Of a DNA stretch of 64,000 nucleotides, positions 1 through 8,729 are shown one piece after another (the stretch's first letter is position 1; each line of letters opens with the position of its first letter). The stretch comes from Gordonia polyisoprenivorans (GTDB lineage: Bacteria; Actinomycetota; Actinomycetes; Mycobacteriales; Mycobacteriaceae): the NCBI RefSeq assembly GCF_017654315.1, contig NZ_CP072203.1:4588001-4652000 (forward strand), written 5' to 3'. Below the pieces are notes generated by a model. That model was not told where the DNA came from, made no database searches, and worked only from the letters and a program-made list of their open reading frames with translations. The translations under genes were made by a program, and so were the position numbers.

Positions 1-1022
1 TCGCGGGCGACGAGGCGTTTCATGGCGCGGATGATGTCTTTATCGGCCATTCCCTCGGCTCGTCGTTTTTCTCGGTAGGCGAGTGCTTTCTCGTGTTTAC
101 GTAACCGGCCGATGACCACGAGGTAGACCGCGGAGTTGGCGTGGCGGTCCCCACCGCGGTGCAGCCGCATCCGGCTGGTCTTCCCCGAGGACGCGGGGAT
201 CGGCGCGATCCCGGCCAGCCGCGCGAACTGCGCATCACTACCGATACGGTCCGGGCATTGCCCGACGGTCACCAACAACTGCGCGGCGATCATCGGACCG
301 ACCTGCGGGCGGGCCCGCAACCGCGGCGCGGCCCGGCGGGTCAGCGTGTTGAGTTGGGTGTCGTAGGCCTTGATCTCGGTATCGAGGTCACGAACCCGTC
401 CGGCGATTCCCCGTAACGCGAGTTTCGCACCCTGTACCGGGTCACCCAACTCGCCACGATTGGGTCGCCACGACCAGATGACCGCCACCATTTTCCGGGT
501 CGTCAACCCCGCCAGCTTCTCCCGTAACACCGGTGCGGTGATCACCAGATCCCGGATCTGATTCAACGCGACACTACGCGCTTTGACCGCCGAAGCCCTT
601 GCCGTGGACAGCATTCGGATCGACTCAACGATCCCGGAATGATCCTTCGGAGTGATATCGGCACGCCCGGTCCGCGCCGCCTGCGCCGCGGTGTAGGCAT
701 CAACCGGATCGGACTTGCCGACCGTGGCCCGCACCGTCGGATCCGGGCGGTTGAGTTCTTTGACGGTGTAACCATGCTCACGCAGCACCGAGGTCAACCC
801 CAACCCGTAACTACCGGTCTGTTCCACCGCGACCCGATGCACCCACCACTGGGCCAACCACTCCAACATCGCCTCGTTCCCGGCCCGATCAGTACCGAAC
901 TGCGCGTCACTGATCTGCCGGCCATCATCGTCAACGATCCCGGCGTGGTGGGTGTCTTTGTGGGTATCGACCCCGGCATACACCGGTTGCGTCGACACCC
1001 CCTCTACAGTCATGCTCGACAT
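1..1022 (-). CDS. IS110-family transposase (partial, runs off left edge)
   Basis: DEDD-type transposase/recombinase of IS110 elements. Reading leftward from ATG 1022 (preceded by AAGGAG and AGGA) the frame stays open to the window edge, giving about 340 residues. The N-terminal RuvC-like domain shows AGVDTHKD (Asp19), VEQTGSYG (Glu67) and KSDPVDA (Asp105/Asp108), the expected acidic tetrad. A coiled linker follows, then the C-terminal Transposase_20 domain with GIAPIPASSGKT, whose serines include the family's likely catalytic Ser. An alternative start is ATG 1013. The C-terminus lies outside the window. The element sits against a truncated HNH gene, so insertion there probably removed that gene's 5' part. 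Confidence 0.93.
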   Translation of the reverse strand, partial: MSSMTVEGVSTQPVYAGVDTHKDTHHAGIVDDDGRQISDAQFGTDRAGNEAMLEWLAQWWVHRVAVEQTGSYGLGLTSVLREHGYTVKELNRPDPTVRATVGKSDPVDAYTAAQAARTGRADITPKDHSGIVESIRMLSTARASAVKARSVALNQIRDLVITAPVLREKLAGLTTRKMVAVIWSWRPNRGELGDPVQGAKLALRGIAGRVRDLDTEIKAYDTQLNTLTRRAAPRLRARPQVGPMIAAQLLVTVGQCPDRIGSDAQFARLAGIAPIPASSGKTSRMRLHRGGDRHANSAVYLVVIGRLRKHEKALAYREKRRAEGMADKDIIRAMKRLVAR

Positions 1023-1053
1023 TGCGGTTCCTGTCTCCTTCACTTCGGTGGAG

Positions 1054-1152
1054 GATGACTACGCCGGGTGAGGCAGACAGGACGGTGAAGAGTCGGACCA
1101 ACCGCAGCCGACAGGTTCCTATGAAGTCATAACCTCACCCGGCCCAGTCATC
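1054..1152 (-). ncRNA. Structured region upstream of the IS110 gene; candidate bridge RNA
   Basis: The non-coding end of the element holds two 20-nt arms (1054-1073 and 1133-1152) that are inverted repeats with 18 of 20 positions matching. They enclose 59 nt containing two smaller hairpins: GTCGG...CCGAC, and TATGA-AG-TCATA near 1120-1131. Known for the family: IS110-group elements encode a bridge (seek) RNA in the non-coding end upstream of the recombinase, on the same strand. Position and strand fit here. The donor and target guide loops are not assigned, so this is a candidate only; the structure could instead be a terminal recombination signal. Confidence 0.4.
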
Positions 1153-1275
1153 ACGAATCCAGGTGTCAATTCCGGACTTCACCGAATGCCGACAGGTCCA
1201 CTTGAAGACACCCAATTCGAGGTCAGTCTCGAGGTAAGTCAGAACACCCGGTCAAGCCCTACCCATATTCTCACC

Positions 1276-1319
1276 GTCTCGAGGCTCGGCGCTATCGCTC
1301 CTCGGCACCTCGACCATCG
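1276..1319 (+). repeat. Dispersed CTCGAGG...ACCTCGACCA repeat, copy 1
   Basis: A 44-bp imperfect palindrome beginning GTCTCGAGGCTC and ending CACCTCGACCATC. It resembles elements at 1805-1847, 31636-31679 and 33541-33690. This copy lies between the IS110 end and the surviving HNH domain. Confidence 0.75.
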
Positions 1320-1473
1320 GATGGAAACGCCAGGAGTATCACTCGGTTGTTTTCGATCGATGGTCGAGGACTTCCGCCATCCGACACTCGCCCCTCCCCC
1401 CGATGGTCAGGCCCCGCCCGGGGATCCGACCGGACACGGCGGTCACTCCGTGCCACCCCCTGGGGCACTGACC

Positions 1474-1764
1474 TATGCACCCAGCGCCACACTGCGCGCT
1501 GAGGTGCTCGCCAACGACGCCTGGTGCCGATACCCCTACTGCGGGATGCCGTCGCACCTGTGCGACCTCGATCATTGGCGACCGTTCAACCACACCGACC
1601 CCGAGGCCGGAGGCTGGACAGTGCTCGGTGACCTGATCCCGCTATGTCGGGCCGATCACCAGCGGAAGCATCTCGCGGAGTGGGTACCGACGTTGTACAC
1701 CGATCGGCGGGTGGAGTGGCGGAGCCGACGGGCGGGGCAGGTGATTGTCACCTATCCGCGGTGA
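1474..1764 (+). pseudogene. C-terminal HNH-endonuclease remnant of a DUF222 (13E12-type) protein
   Basis: Only the last about 96 residues resemble the family: a Cys pair (WCRYPYC), then LDHWRPF, a later Asn/His stretch and CRADHQRKH, which together make an HNH nuclease domain. The open frame extends upstream to 1186, but residues there are encoded by the dispersed repeat and IS-flanking DNA and do not look like protein. The DUF222 N-terminal part (normally 250-300 residues) is missing. About 40 bp after the stop lies another repeat copy, in the same relative orientation as the one following the second HNH gene of the window. Likely non-functional. Confidence 0.75.
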
Positions 1765-1804
1765 CGGGGTTTTGCTGTGGGGTGGAACCAGCTGTGGCTC
1801 AACG

Positions 1805-1847
1805 GGTCTCGAGGCTCCTCGCTGGCGCTCGTCGCACCTCGACCACC
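1805..1847 (+). repeat. Dispersed CTCGAGG...ACCTCGACCA repeat, copy 2
   Basis: Starts GGTCTCGAGGCTC and ends CACCTCGACCACC, 40 bp after the HNH stop codon. Shorter CTCGACCAC and TCTCGAGCAC echoes continue to about 1890. The DNA between stop and repeat (TGTGGGGTGGAACCAGC...CAAC) is closely matched downstream of the HNH gene at 31.7 kb. Confidence 0.75.
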
Positions 1848-1905
1848 AGGAAAGAGCACCTCGACCACTGAGAAAAGGCGTCTCGAGCACGGAAAGGGCA
1901 GGGCT

Positions 1906-2435
1906 TCAGAACAACCGTCCGGCGTCCTCGGCGGACGGTTCCTCCAGACTCAGCAGGATGCGTTTGCGCTCGAGCCCACCACCGAATCCAGTAAGCGAAC
2001 CGTCGGCGCCGATCACCCGATGGCACGGAATGATGATCGCGATCGGATTCCGGCCCACCGCTTGGCCTACCTGCTGCGCCAGTGATCGGTCGCCGAGCTG
2101 CGTCGCGATGGCACCGTAGCTCGTCGTCGTGCCGTACGGGATGTCGAGCAGGAGTCGCCATATCGATTCGGCCAGGGCTCCCCCTCGCGGCAGAAGCGGC
2201 AGATCGAAGTCCTGACGGAGTCCGGCGAAGTACTCGTCGAGCTGAGCGACCGCCGGGCTCAGTACTGGGTCGTCGTCACCGGCCACCGATCCCCATTCCG
2301 ACTCAGGAACAAGGTGATTGGCGAAGTACAGTCCGATCAGCGACTCCCCTCTGCGAGCAGGAGAACATCGTCGACGGGCGTCGGTACCGACCGATACCGA
2401 CGGAATGCACTACTGGTTCCGTGTGTCGCCTTCAC
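1906..2435 (-). pseudogene. ogt: Methylated-DNA--protein-cysteine methyltransferase, frameshifted
   Basis: Repairs O6-alkylguanine by transferring the alkyl group to its own cysteine. The C-terminal domain is intact with the PCHRV acceptor motif and a helix-turn-helix segment. A GTG start at 2435-2433 behind AGGGAG opens a frame encoding YRSVPTPVDDVLLLAEG. After a run of four C (2346-2349, + strand) the family match SLIGLYFANH continues one frame over. Adding one base there restores a 176-residue protein of normal family length. The longest intact frame starts at GTG 2286 (126 residues) and lacks most of the N-terminal domain. Either a recent pseudogene or a sequencing deletion. Confidence 0.8.
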
Positions 2436-2536
2436 GCCCGCTCCCTCTCGCGTGTACCACCGACGCTACCCCCGCAGGGTCCGCGGCACCCGGCGACCCC
2501 GATCGCTATCGTGGGTGCCGTGACGATGACGGAACC

Positions 2537-3454
2537 GTGGTGAAGCTGGGCCTGGCCGATCTGCGGCAACCGGTGTCGGCGGCGGATCTCGCCGACACCC
2601 GCGCGTTCTATGCCACCCGGGTCGGCGGTGTCGGACCGCGCTCGGCGACCGAGCTCGCCGCCGTCAGGGCCGCGCGAGCCGTCGACCCGCAGGCACCGAC
2701 CCGAGCCCGCTCCGAGATCATCGAGGTCGACGGCCACCGAATCCCGATCCGCATTCTCCTGCCCGATTCCGGGCACCCCACGGGCATTCACCTCCACCTG
2801 CACGGTGGCGGGTTCTACATGGATTCCGCCGCCCGGCACGACGCGCAGAACGCACGCCGCGCCGACGCCCTCGACGCGGTGGTGATCGGCGTCGACTACC
2901 GCCTCGCCCCCGAGTCGCCGTGGCCGGCAGCCCCCGACGACTGTGCGGCGGTGGCATCGTGGCTGATCGCGACGGGCACCGAACGATTCGGCACCACCGC
3001 CCTGACCCTCGGTGGCATGTCGGCCGGCGCCACGTTGGCGATGACGACACTTCTCCGCCTGCGCGATGCCGGCGTGGTTTCCGAGGTCGACGGCGTGGTC
3101 CTCGAGGCCGGAAGCTACGACCTCAGTGCCCACACCCCCTCCGGTGCAACAATTGCCGACGAGTACTTCATCGAGGCGTACGTCGGTCATGTCACCGACC
3201 GCACCGTTGCCGACATCTCACCGATCTTCGGCGATCTACGGGGCCTGCCGCCGGTGCTCGTCGTCATCGGGGAGGACGATGTGGTGCTGGCCGACAATCT
3301 CGCCATGCTCGCCCGGCTCACCGCCGCGGGAAACGACGTCGATCTACGGCTGTATCCGGCTGCACCGCATGGTTTCACGATGCATGACACACCCATCGGC
3401 CGGCGGGCAGTCGATGATGTCGACACGTGGCTGCGCGCACGGCTCGCCCGCTGA
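2537..3454 (+). CDS. Alpha/beta hydrolase, hormone-sensitive-lipase type esterase
   Basis: Carboxylesterase/lipase of the HSL (family IV) group. The oxyanion-hole motif HGGGF, the nucleophile elbow GMSAG, an acidic residue in VIGEDDVV and the catalytic His in PAAPHGF appear in the usual order, and the length of about 305 residues is normal. The frame is open as far up as 2318, but that extension overlaps the divergent ogt gene and has no family character, so GTG 2537 (or the adjacent GTG 2540) is preferred. The roughly 100 bp between the two genes must hold both promoters. Physiological substrate unknown. Confidence 0.85.
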   Translation: MVKLGLADLRQPVSAADLADTRAFYATRVGGVGPRSATELAAVRAARAVDPQAPTRARSEIIEVDGHRIPIRILLPDSGHPTGIHLHLHGGGFYMDSAARHDAQNARRADALDAVVIGVDYRLAPESPWPAAPDDCAAVASWLIATGTERFGTTALTLGGMSAGATLAMTTLLRLRDAGVVSEVDGVVLEAGSYDLSAHTPSGATIADEYFIEAYVGHVTDRTVADISPIFGDLRGLPPVLVVIGEDDVVLADNLAMLARLTAAGNDVDLRLYPAAPHGFTMHDTPIGRRAVDDVDTWLRARLAR

Positions 3455-3465
3455 CGCACCCACGC

Positions 3466-4539
3466 TCACCGATGACCGGCCCACGCCAGCAACCGGTCCA
3501 CCGGCCAGGTGGTGATGATGCGATCCGGGTCGATGCCGTGCTCGTGGGCGCGCTGCGCGCCGAGCACGGTGAACTCGAGCTGCCCCGGTGCGTGCGCATC
3601 GGAGTCGATCGCGAACAGGCAGCCCGCCTCGATCGCCATGGTGACGAGTTCGTCAGGCGGGTCGACACGTTCGGGGCGCGAATTGATCTCGACCGCGGTC
3701 TGATGGGTTGCGCACGCCTCGAACACTTCTCGGGCGTCGAAACTCGACGGTGGACGGTGTCCGCGGCCGGTGAGTACGCGCCGCCCGGTGCAATGTCCCA
3801 GCACGTCGACCCGCGGGTCGGTCGCGGCTGCCACCAATCGCCGCGTCATGGCGTCGTGCTCCATCCGCAGGGCCGAATGCACCGAGGCGGTGACGATGTC
3901 GAGCCGGTCGAGGAGCGCATCGGTCTGATCGAGTGCACCGTCGTCGAGGATGTCGACCTCGATTCCCGCCAGCAATCGAACCTGCGTGTCGGGCAGCCGC
4001 CTCCCGGTCATGTTCGCCCCGCGGTTGTAGGCCTCGATCTGCTCGATCTGATCGGCGAGCCGTTCTGCACTGAGACCGCGTGCCACGGTCAACCTCGGCG
4101 AGTGGTCGGTGACCGCGAGCCACTCGAGTCCGAATGCGGTCGCCGCCGCTGCCATCTCCGTCAGCGGGGCACCGCCATCGCTGGCGTCGGTATGGCTGTG
4201 GCAGTCCCCGCGCGCCGCGGCGACGAGGTCGGCGGCGGCGCCGGGCGGATACGGCGACTCCGTCGACTGCAGACGCGCCAGATACTCCGGCAGATCTCCG
4301 TCGAGGGCCTCGGCGATGACCGTGGCGGTGGTCTTGCCGATACCCGTGATCGACGTCAGACTGCCTTCCCGCGAACGACTCTCGAGATCACCTAGGTCGA
4401 GTCGGGCCGCGGCCCTGGCCGCCTTGCGGAACGCCTCCACCCGATAGGTGCTCTCCCGCTGGCGCTCGAGCAACCACGCGATCCGCTGCAACGCGACGAT
4501 CGGCTCGACGGGTGCGCTCAACGGCTCCAACGTTCTCAT
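3466..4539 (-). CDS. PHP-domain phosphoesterase with PolX-like N-terminal helix-hairpin-helix
   Basis: Two parts are visible. Residues about 10-110 resemble the helical 8-kDa/HhH region of family X DNA polymerases (ITGIGKTTATVIAEAL). Residues about 110-350 form a PHP metallo-phosphoesterase with metal-binding motifs DCHSHTDASDG, VTDHS, GIEVDI, ASVHSALR, LGHCTGRR and DSDAHA. The polymerase palm is absent, so this is the PHP half of a PolX-like protein, as in several actinobacteria. Proposed activity: phosphatase or 3' end processing; the substrate is unknown. It lies 10 bp downstream of pgm on the same strand and probably shares its transcript. Confidence 0.85.
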   Translation of the reverse strand: MRTLEPLSAPVEPIVALQRIAWLLERQRESTYRVEAFRKAARAAARLDLGDLESRSREGSLTSITGIGKTTATVIAEALDGDLPEYLARLQSTESPYPPGAAADLVAAARGDCHSHTDASDGGAPLTEMAAAATAFGLEWLAVTDHSPRLTVARGLSAERLADQIEQIEAYNRGANMTGRRLPDTQVRLLAGIEVDILDDGALDQTDALLDRLDIVTASVHSALRMEHDAMTRRLVAAATDPRVDVLGHCTGRRVLTGRGHRPPSSFDAREVFEACATHQTAVEINSRPERVDPPDELVTMAIEAGCLFAIDSDAHAPGQLEFTVLGAQRAHEHGIDPDRIITTWPVDRLLAWAGHR

Positions 4540-4549
4540 CGGGGCACGC

Positions 4550-6190
4550 TCACGCCAGTGCCGCGTCGACCACCTCTTGTGCCTGCACCTGGACTTGGGC
4601 CAAATGCTCAGGCCCCTTGAAGGATTCGGCGTAGATCTTGTACACGTCCTCGGTGCCCGACGGCCGTGCTGCGAACCATGCGTTCTCGGTGGTGACCTTC
4701 ACTCCGCCGATCGCCGCACCATTGCCGGGTGCCTCGGTCATGATCGCGGTGATCTTCTCCCCGGCCAGTTCGGTCGCAGAGATCTGGTCGGCCGACAACT
4801 TCGCCAGAACCGCCTTCTGCTCCCGCGACGCCGGCGCATCGATACGCGCGTAAGCGGATTCGCCGAAGGCGTCGGCGAGTTCACGGTAACGCTGCGAGGG
4901 CGTCTTGCCGGTCACCGCGAGGATCTCCGAGGCCAGCAGATCCAGGATGATCCCATCCTTGTCGGTGGTCCACGGCTTGCCGTCGAAGGTCAGGAACGAC
5001 GCTCCCGCACTCTCTTCGCCGCCGAAGGCGATCGAGCCGTCGAGGAGTCCGTCGACGAACCACTTGAACCCGACCGGCACCTCGACGAGACGTCGCCCGA
5101 TGGCACCGACCACCCGATCGATCAACGACGACGAGACCAGGGTCTTGCCGACCCCGGCCTGCTCCGACCATCCGGGCCGATGGGTGAACAGGTAGTCGAT
5201 CACCACGGCCAGATAATGATTCGGGTTCATCAGGCCTGCATCCGGGGTCACGATCCCGTGCCGGTCGGCGTCGGCGTCGTTGCCGGTGGCGATGTCGTAG
5301 TGATCGCGTGCACCGATCAGTGAGGCCATGGCATTCGGTGAACTGCAGTCCATCCGGATCTTGCCGTCGGTGTCGAGGGTCATGAACGAGAACGTCGGAT
5401 CGACGGTCGGATTGACCACGGTGAGCGTGTCGAGGTTGTAGCGGAATCCGATGGCCGCCCAGTATCCGACCGAGGCTCCGCCGAGCGGGTCGGCGCCGAT
5501 GCGGAAGCCCGCGGAGCGGATCGCGGCCATGTCGACCACGTCGGCCAGCCCGTCGCAATACCGCATCATGAACGGATAGTCGGTGACGAACTCGCCGGTC
5601 CGGGCCTGCTCGAACGGAATCCGCTTGACGCCGACGAGCTTGGCACGCAGCAGTTCGTTGGCGCGCGCGGCCACCCAGGAGGTGATCGACGTGTCGGCCG
5701 GTCCACCCGACGGCGGGTTGTACTTGAACCCGCCGTCACGCGGCGGATTGTGCGACGGGGTGACGACGATGCCGTCGGACTCCACACCCGGATTCTCGGC
5801 ATTGAACTGCAGGATCGCGCGACTCACCGCAGGCGTCGGGGTGAAGGAGTCCCCCTCGGCGGTGAGCGTGGTGACGCCGTTGGCGGCGAGGACCTCGAGT
5901 GCGGTACGCCATGCCGGGATCGACAGCGCATGCGTGTCGAATCCGATGAACAACGGCCCGCCGATCCCGGCGCCCGTCCGGTACTCGACAATCGCCTGGG
6001 TCGTCGCGAGGATGTGCGCCTCGTTGAACGAGGAGTCCAGACTCGATCCGCGGTGGCCGGACGTGCCGAACACGACCTGCTGCAACGGATCATCGGGGTC
6101 AGGAGTGCGTTCGTAGTAGGCCTTTTCCACTGCGGCCACGTCGATGAGGTCTTCGGGCAGTGCCGGGGTACCGGCTCGAGGGTGTGCCAT
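4550..6190 (-). CDS. pgm: Phosphoglucomutase (alpha-D-glucose phosphate-specific)
   Basis: Interconverts glucose-1-phosphate and glucose-6-phosphate, feeding glycogen, trehalose and cell-wall polysaccharide synthesis. The 546-residue length fits the family. The active-site phosphoserine loop [11 protein letters not shown] is present, with a metal-binding DADADRHG segment, the sugar-recognition GGEESAG loop and the C-terminal phosphate-binding RPSGTED. ATG 6190 gives the normal N-terminus. A PHP gene follows 10 bp downstream; an alpha/beta hydrolase is divergent upstream. Confidence 0.96.
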   Translation of the reverse strand: MAHPRAGTPALPEDLIDVAAVEKAYYERTPDPDDPLQQVVFGTSGHRGSSLDSSFNEAHILATTQAIVEYRTGAGIGGPLFIGFDTHALSIPAWRTALEVLAANGVTTLTAEGDSFTPTPAVSRAILQFNAENPGVESDGIVVTPSHNPPRDGGFKYNPPSGGPADTSITSWVAARANELLRAKLVGVKRIPFEQARTGEFVTDYPFMMRYCDGLADVVDMAAIRSAGFRIGADPLGGASVGYWAAIGFRYNLDTLTVVNPTVDPTFSFMTLDTDGKIRMDCSSPNAMASLIGARDHYDIATGNDADADRHGIVTPDAGLMNPNHYLAVVIDYLFTHRPGWSEQAGVGKTLVSSSLIDRVVGAIGRRLVEVPVGFKWFVDGLLDGSIAFGGEESAGASFLTFDGKPWTTDKDGIILDLLASEILAVTGKTPSQRYRELADAFGESAYARIDAPASREQKAVLAKLSADQISATELAGEKITAIMTEAPGNGAAIGGVKVTTENAWFAARPSGTEDVYKIYAESFKGPEHLAQVQVQAQEVVDAALA

Positions 6191-6288
6191 GTGACGAATT
6201 CTGCCACCGATCGAGCGGTCCGCAGGGCGATGCGAACCGAACAGTTACTGTGAACCACCCGCACGTCCGCCAGCAAGGAGCACTCTCG

Positions 6289-6909
6289 ATGCCCGTGCGC
6301 AGCGCCGATCCTCGGCTCGTCGTCCTCGTCTTGCCCGGTGGGACCGATTCGAGTTACCGTCCGTTCTCACCGTGGCAGGCCTCGGCGCTGCGCATGTATC
6401 CGTTCACCTGGTCGATCCGGGCGCGCTTCGGTCGGGCCGTCGACGTCCGCCAGGTGCGCTACCGCGTCTACGGCTGGAACGGCGAGCAGGCCTCGCCCAT
6501 GCCGTACGCGCGGGCCGCGCTGGCGCGTGCGCGTCGTGCACATCCCGACACCCCGGTGGTGCTCATCGGGCACTCGATGGGTGGACGCATCGCGGCGCAA
6601 CTGGCCGCCGACCCCACGGTCACCGGGGTGCTTGCGCTGGCCCCGTGGTGGCAGTTCGCCGACTGGCGGATGATCAACGACGACGCCCGGGTGGTCGCCG
6701 TCCACGGTGACGCCGACACCATCACCCTGGCCCGCAAGACCGCCAAGGGCATCGCCGAGATGCGCGACCGTGGCGTCGACGCCACCTATGTGTCGGTGCC
6801 CGGTGGGCACCATCCGATGCTCGACCATCTGGGCCTGTGGCAGGGATCCGCGCTCGCGTTCGTCCGCGAGGAATTGGCGCGCCGATCAGAACGCCTGCCC
6901 CAGAACTGA
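6289..6909 (+). CDS. Alpha/beta-fold hydrolase
   Basis: A small serine hydrolase of 206 residues. LPGGTDSS lies near the N-terminus, GHSMGG is the nucleophile elbow, HGDADTITL carries the acidic residue and GGHHPML the catalytic His. ATG 6289 follows a clear AGCAAGGAG. An in-frame extension upstream to 6160 overlaps the pgm 5' region and is not supported. No signal peptide or membrane segment, so cytoplasmic. Substrate unknown. Confidence 0.85.
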   Translation: MPVRSADPRLVVLVLPGGTDSSYRPFSPWQASALRMYPFTWSIRARFGRAVDVRQVRYRVYGWNGEQASPMPYARAALARARRAHPDTPVVLIGHSMGGRIAAQLAADPTVTGVLALAPWWQFADWRMINDDARVVAVHGDADTITLARKTAKGIAEMRDRGVDATYVSVPGGHHPMLDHLGLWQGSALAFVREELARRSERLPQN

Positions 6910-6944
6910 ACCCGAGCGGGCCTGCCCTGTCCCAACGAGCCTGC

Positions 6945-7409
6945 TCAGTCGGCCCGCCCGGGGACGGGGAGGAATCCGTCGTCGAGTTCGGTGCCGTCGA
7001 GCGCGGCGTCGACCCGTGCCGCGATGTGGCCACCGGTCATCGGGCACTCGAGCGCGCGATCGGTCCGGCAGTCGAGCATGTGGGTCAGCACCACCTCCGC
7101 CCGTCGAAGTCCGTCGATGCGGTCGCGGATCTGCGCACGGGTGTCGGTGATGACCGCGCGCCGGTCGGCCAGGGTGTCGCTGCCGAGGACCGCGCGGGTC
7201 GCCTCGATCGACATCATCCCATCCTCACGCCACAGCTGTAGGTACGCGAGCCGGGCCAGTGCCGCGCGGTCGTAGTACCGCACGCGGCCACGACGCTCGG
7301 TGGCCTCGAGCAGCCCCACCTCCTCGTAGTAGCGCAATGCCGAGACCGCGACACCGAAGGCCGCGGCCACCTCACTGATCGAGTAGATCCCGCCGTCCGA
7401 CACCGTCAT
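6945..7409 (-). CDS. MerR-family transcriptional regulator
   Basis: A 154-residue regulator with an N-terminal winged helix (ISEVAAAFGVAVSALRYYEEVGLL) and a dimerisation coiled coil. The C-terminus has Cys residues (MLDCRTDRALECPM) but not the CX2CXCX5C cluster of SoxR. ATG 7409 keeps the HTH at the N-terminus; the frame continues upstream without family character. It is divergent from an MFS transporter, and the shared spacer carries a MerR-style promoter, so it probably controls that transporter and itself. Inducer unknown. Confidence 0.88.
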   Translation of the reverse strand: MTVSDGGIYSISEVAAAFGVAVSALRYYEEVGLLEATERRGRVRYYDRAALARLAYLQLWREDGMMSIEATRAVLGSDTLADRRAVITDTRAQIRDRIDGLRRAEVVLTHMLDCRTDRALECPMTGGHIAARVDAALDGTELDDGFLPVPGRAD

Positions 7410-7428
7410 CACCGACACCCCCACGAGG

Positions 7429-7459
7429 TTGCGCTCAAGTCCACTTGAGAGGACACGAT
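7429..7459 (+). promoter_or_regulatory. MerR-type promoter/operator with 19-bp spacer
   Basis: The perfect dyad CTCAAGTCCACTTGAG (7434-7449) lies between a -35-like TTGCGC (7429-7434) and a -10-like CACGAT (7454-7459). The spacing is 19 bp, the over-long spacer MerR proteins act on. The half-site CTCAAGT-ACTTGAG also resembles SoxR boxes. The promoter points at the MFS gene. Confidence 0.6.
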
Positions 7460-7493
7460 GAGGCCATCCTAACCATCGAGCGGAAGTGGGTGC

Positions 7494-8729
7494 GTGATGA
7501 CCGAACAGACGCGAACGACAGCGTCGATGACATCGCGGGCGGCGGGTCCGGCCGGTGCCGGGGTGGCACTGGTGATCGGCTTCGTGGCCGTCAGCCTCAA
7601 CAGTCGGGTCGCGTTCGGCCAGATCGGGCCACTGGCCCCGGTGTCGTCGTTCGGCAGTTCGACGGTGACGGTACTCGGCGTGCTGCCGCCGGCGTTGATG
7701 GGCGTGTGCGCCCCTGCTACCCGCTGGGCGCGCCGACACCTGGGCGACGACCGCACCCTGGTTCTCGCGTCGGCGGTCCTGCTCGTCGGCTGCCTCGTCC
7801 GACCATTCGGCCTTGTCGGATTGCTGCTCGGCACGGCGATCGTCGCAGCGGCCACCGCTCTGATCAACGTCGTTATCCCTGTCGTGGTGCGCACACGCTT
7901 TCCCGCCTCGGCAACCGGGATCATGATGGGCGTCTACGCCGTGTGCATGGGTGTGGGTTCGGCGGTCGTCGCGGTGATGATGGTGCCGATCGCGCATGCG
8001 ACCGGCAGTTGGCCACCGGCGATCGCCGTCGCCATCGTTCCCGCCGCGCTCGCGGCCGTCGCGATCGGCCCACAGTGGCGGTCGAGCCGGCCGGTCGTGG
8101 CCACGGCGCACGCCCGGACCGATCCCCCGTACCGCTCCGCGCTCGGGTGGAGTCTGTTGTGTTTCTTCGGGATTCAGACGCTGTTGTTCTACGCGGTCCT
8201 CGCCTGGCTCTCGACGATCCTGGTGGCGGGCGGCACAGCCGTCGGCACGGCCGGCGCGGCCCAGTCGTGTTTCATCGTCGGGGTTGGTATCGGCGGATTC
8301 GTCGCTCCGGCACTCGCCGGGCGTCGTGGCGAGCACCGGCCACACATTCTCGCCGTCATCGCGGTGTGCGCGCTCGGCCTTACCAGCGTGCTCCTCGCCC
8401 ACGGCGCGGCCACGATCGTCGCAGCCACCGTTCTCGGCGCCGGTCTCGGTGGCGGACAATCACTTCCGGGGGTGTTGTACGCCCATCGCGGCAAGACCCC
8501 GGACCGGATCGCGGCGTTGTCCACCTTTGCCCAGACCGGCGGCTACCTCCTCGCCGCCACCGGCCCGGTGCTGCTCGCGTGCCTACATGCGTTGTCCGGT
8601 TCGTGGCGGGTGCCGGTGATCGTGCTGATGGGCTTGCTGGCGGCCAACGCGATCCTCGCGGTCCGCGCCGGTCACGACGGTCGAACAGCAGCGCGGGGTC
8701 CGGCGAGTGCGGTGACGAACCCGTCGTAG
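7494..8729 (+). CDS. MFS transporter, CynX/NimT-like
   Basis: A 411-residue integral membrane protein with about twelve hydrophobic segments and short loops, resembling the cyanate/nitroimidazole (CynX/NimT) group of the major facilitator superfamily. Translation can start at GTG 7494 or the adjacent ATG 7497. It is divergent from a MerR gene and preceded by a MerR-type operator, which suggests inducible efflux. Its 3' end overlaps the convergent fadD gene by 58 bp. Substrate cannot be inferred. Confidence 0.85.
   Translation: MMTEQTRTTASMTSRAAGPAGAGVALVIGFVAVSLNSRVAFGQIGPLAPVSSFGSSTVTVLGVLPPALMGVCAPATRWARRHLGDDRTLVLASAVLLVGCLVRPFGLVGLLLGTAIVAAATALINVVIPVVVRTRFPASATGIMMGVYAVCMGVGSAVVAVMMVPIAHATGSWPPAIAVAIVPAALAAVAIGPQWRSSRPVVATAHARTDPPYRSALGWSLLCFFGIQTLLFYAVLAWLSTILVAGGTAVGTAGAAQSCFIVGVGIGGFVAPALAGRRGEHRPHILAVIAVCALGLTSVLLAHGAATIVAATVLGAGLGGGQSLPGVLYAHRGKTPDRIAALSTFAQTGGYLLAATGPVLLACLHALSGSWRVPVIVLMGLLAANAILAVRAGHDGRTAARGPASAVTNPS

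Noticed and set aside
1186..1473. N-terminal part of the + strand frame before the HNH remnant
   Set aside because: It is encoded by IS-flanking DNA and the dispersed repeat and shows no protein-like conservation.
2318..2536. N-terminal extension of the alpha/beta hydrolase
   Set aside because: Overlaps the ogt 5' region, lacks family similarity and a plausible ribosome-binding site.
6945..7409. SoxR identity for the MerR regulator
   Set aside because: The dyad resembles a SoxR box, but the C-terminal cysteines do not form the CX2CXCX5C iron-sulfur motif.
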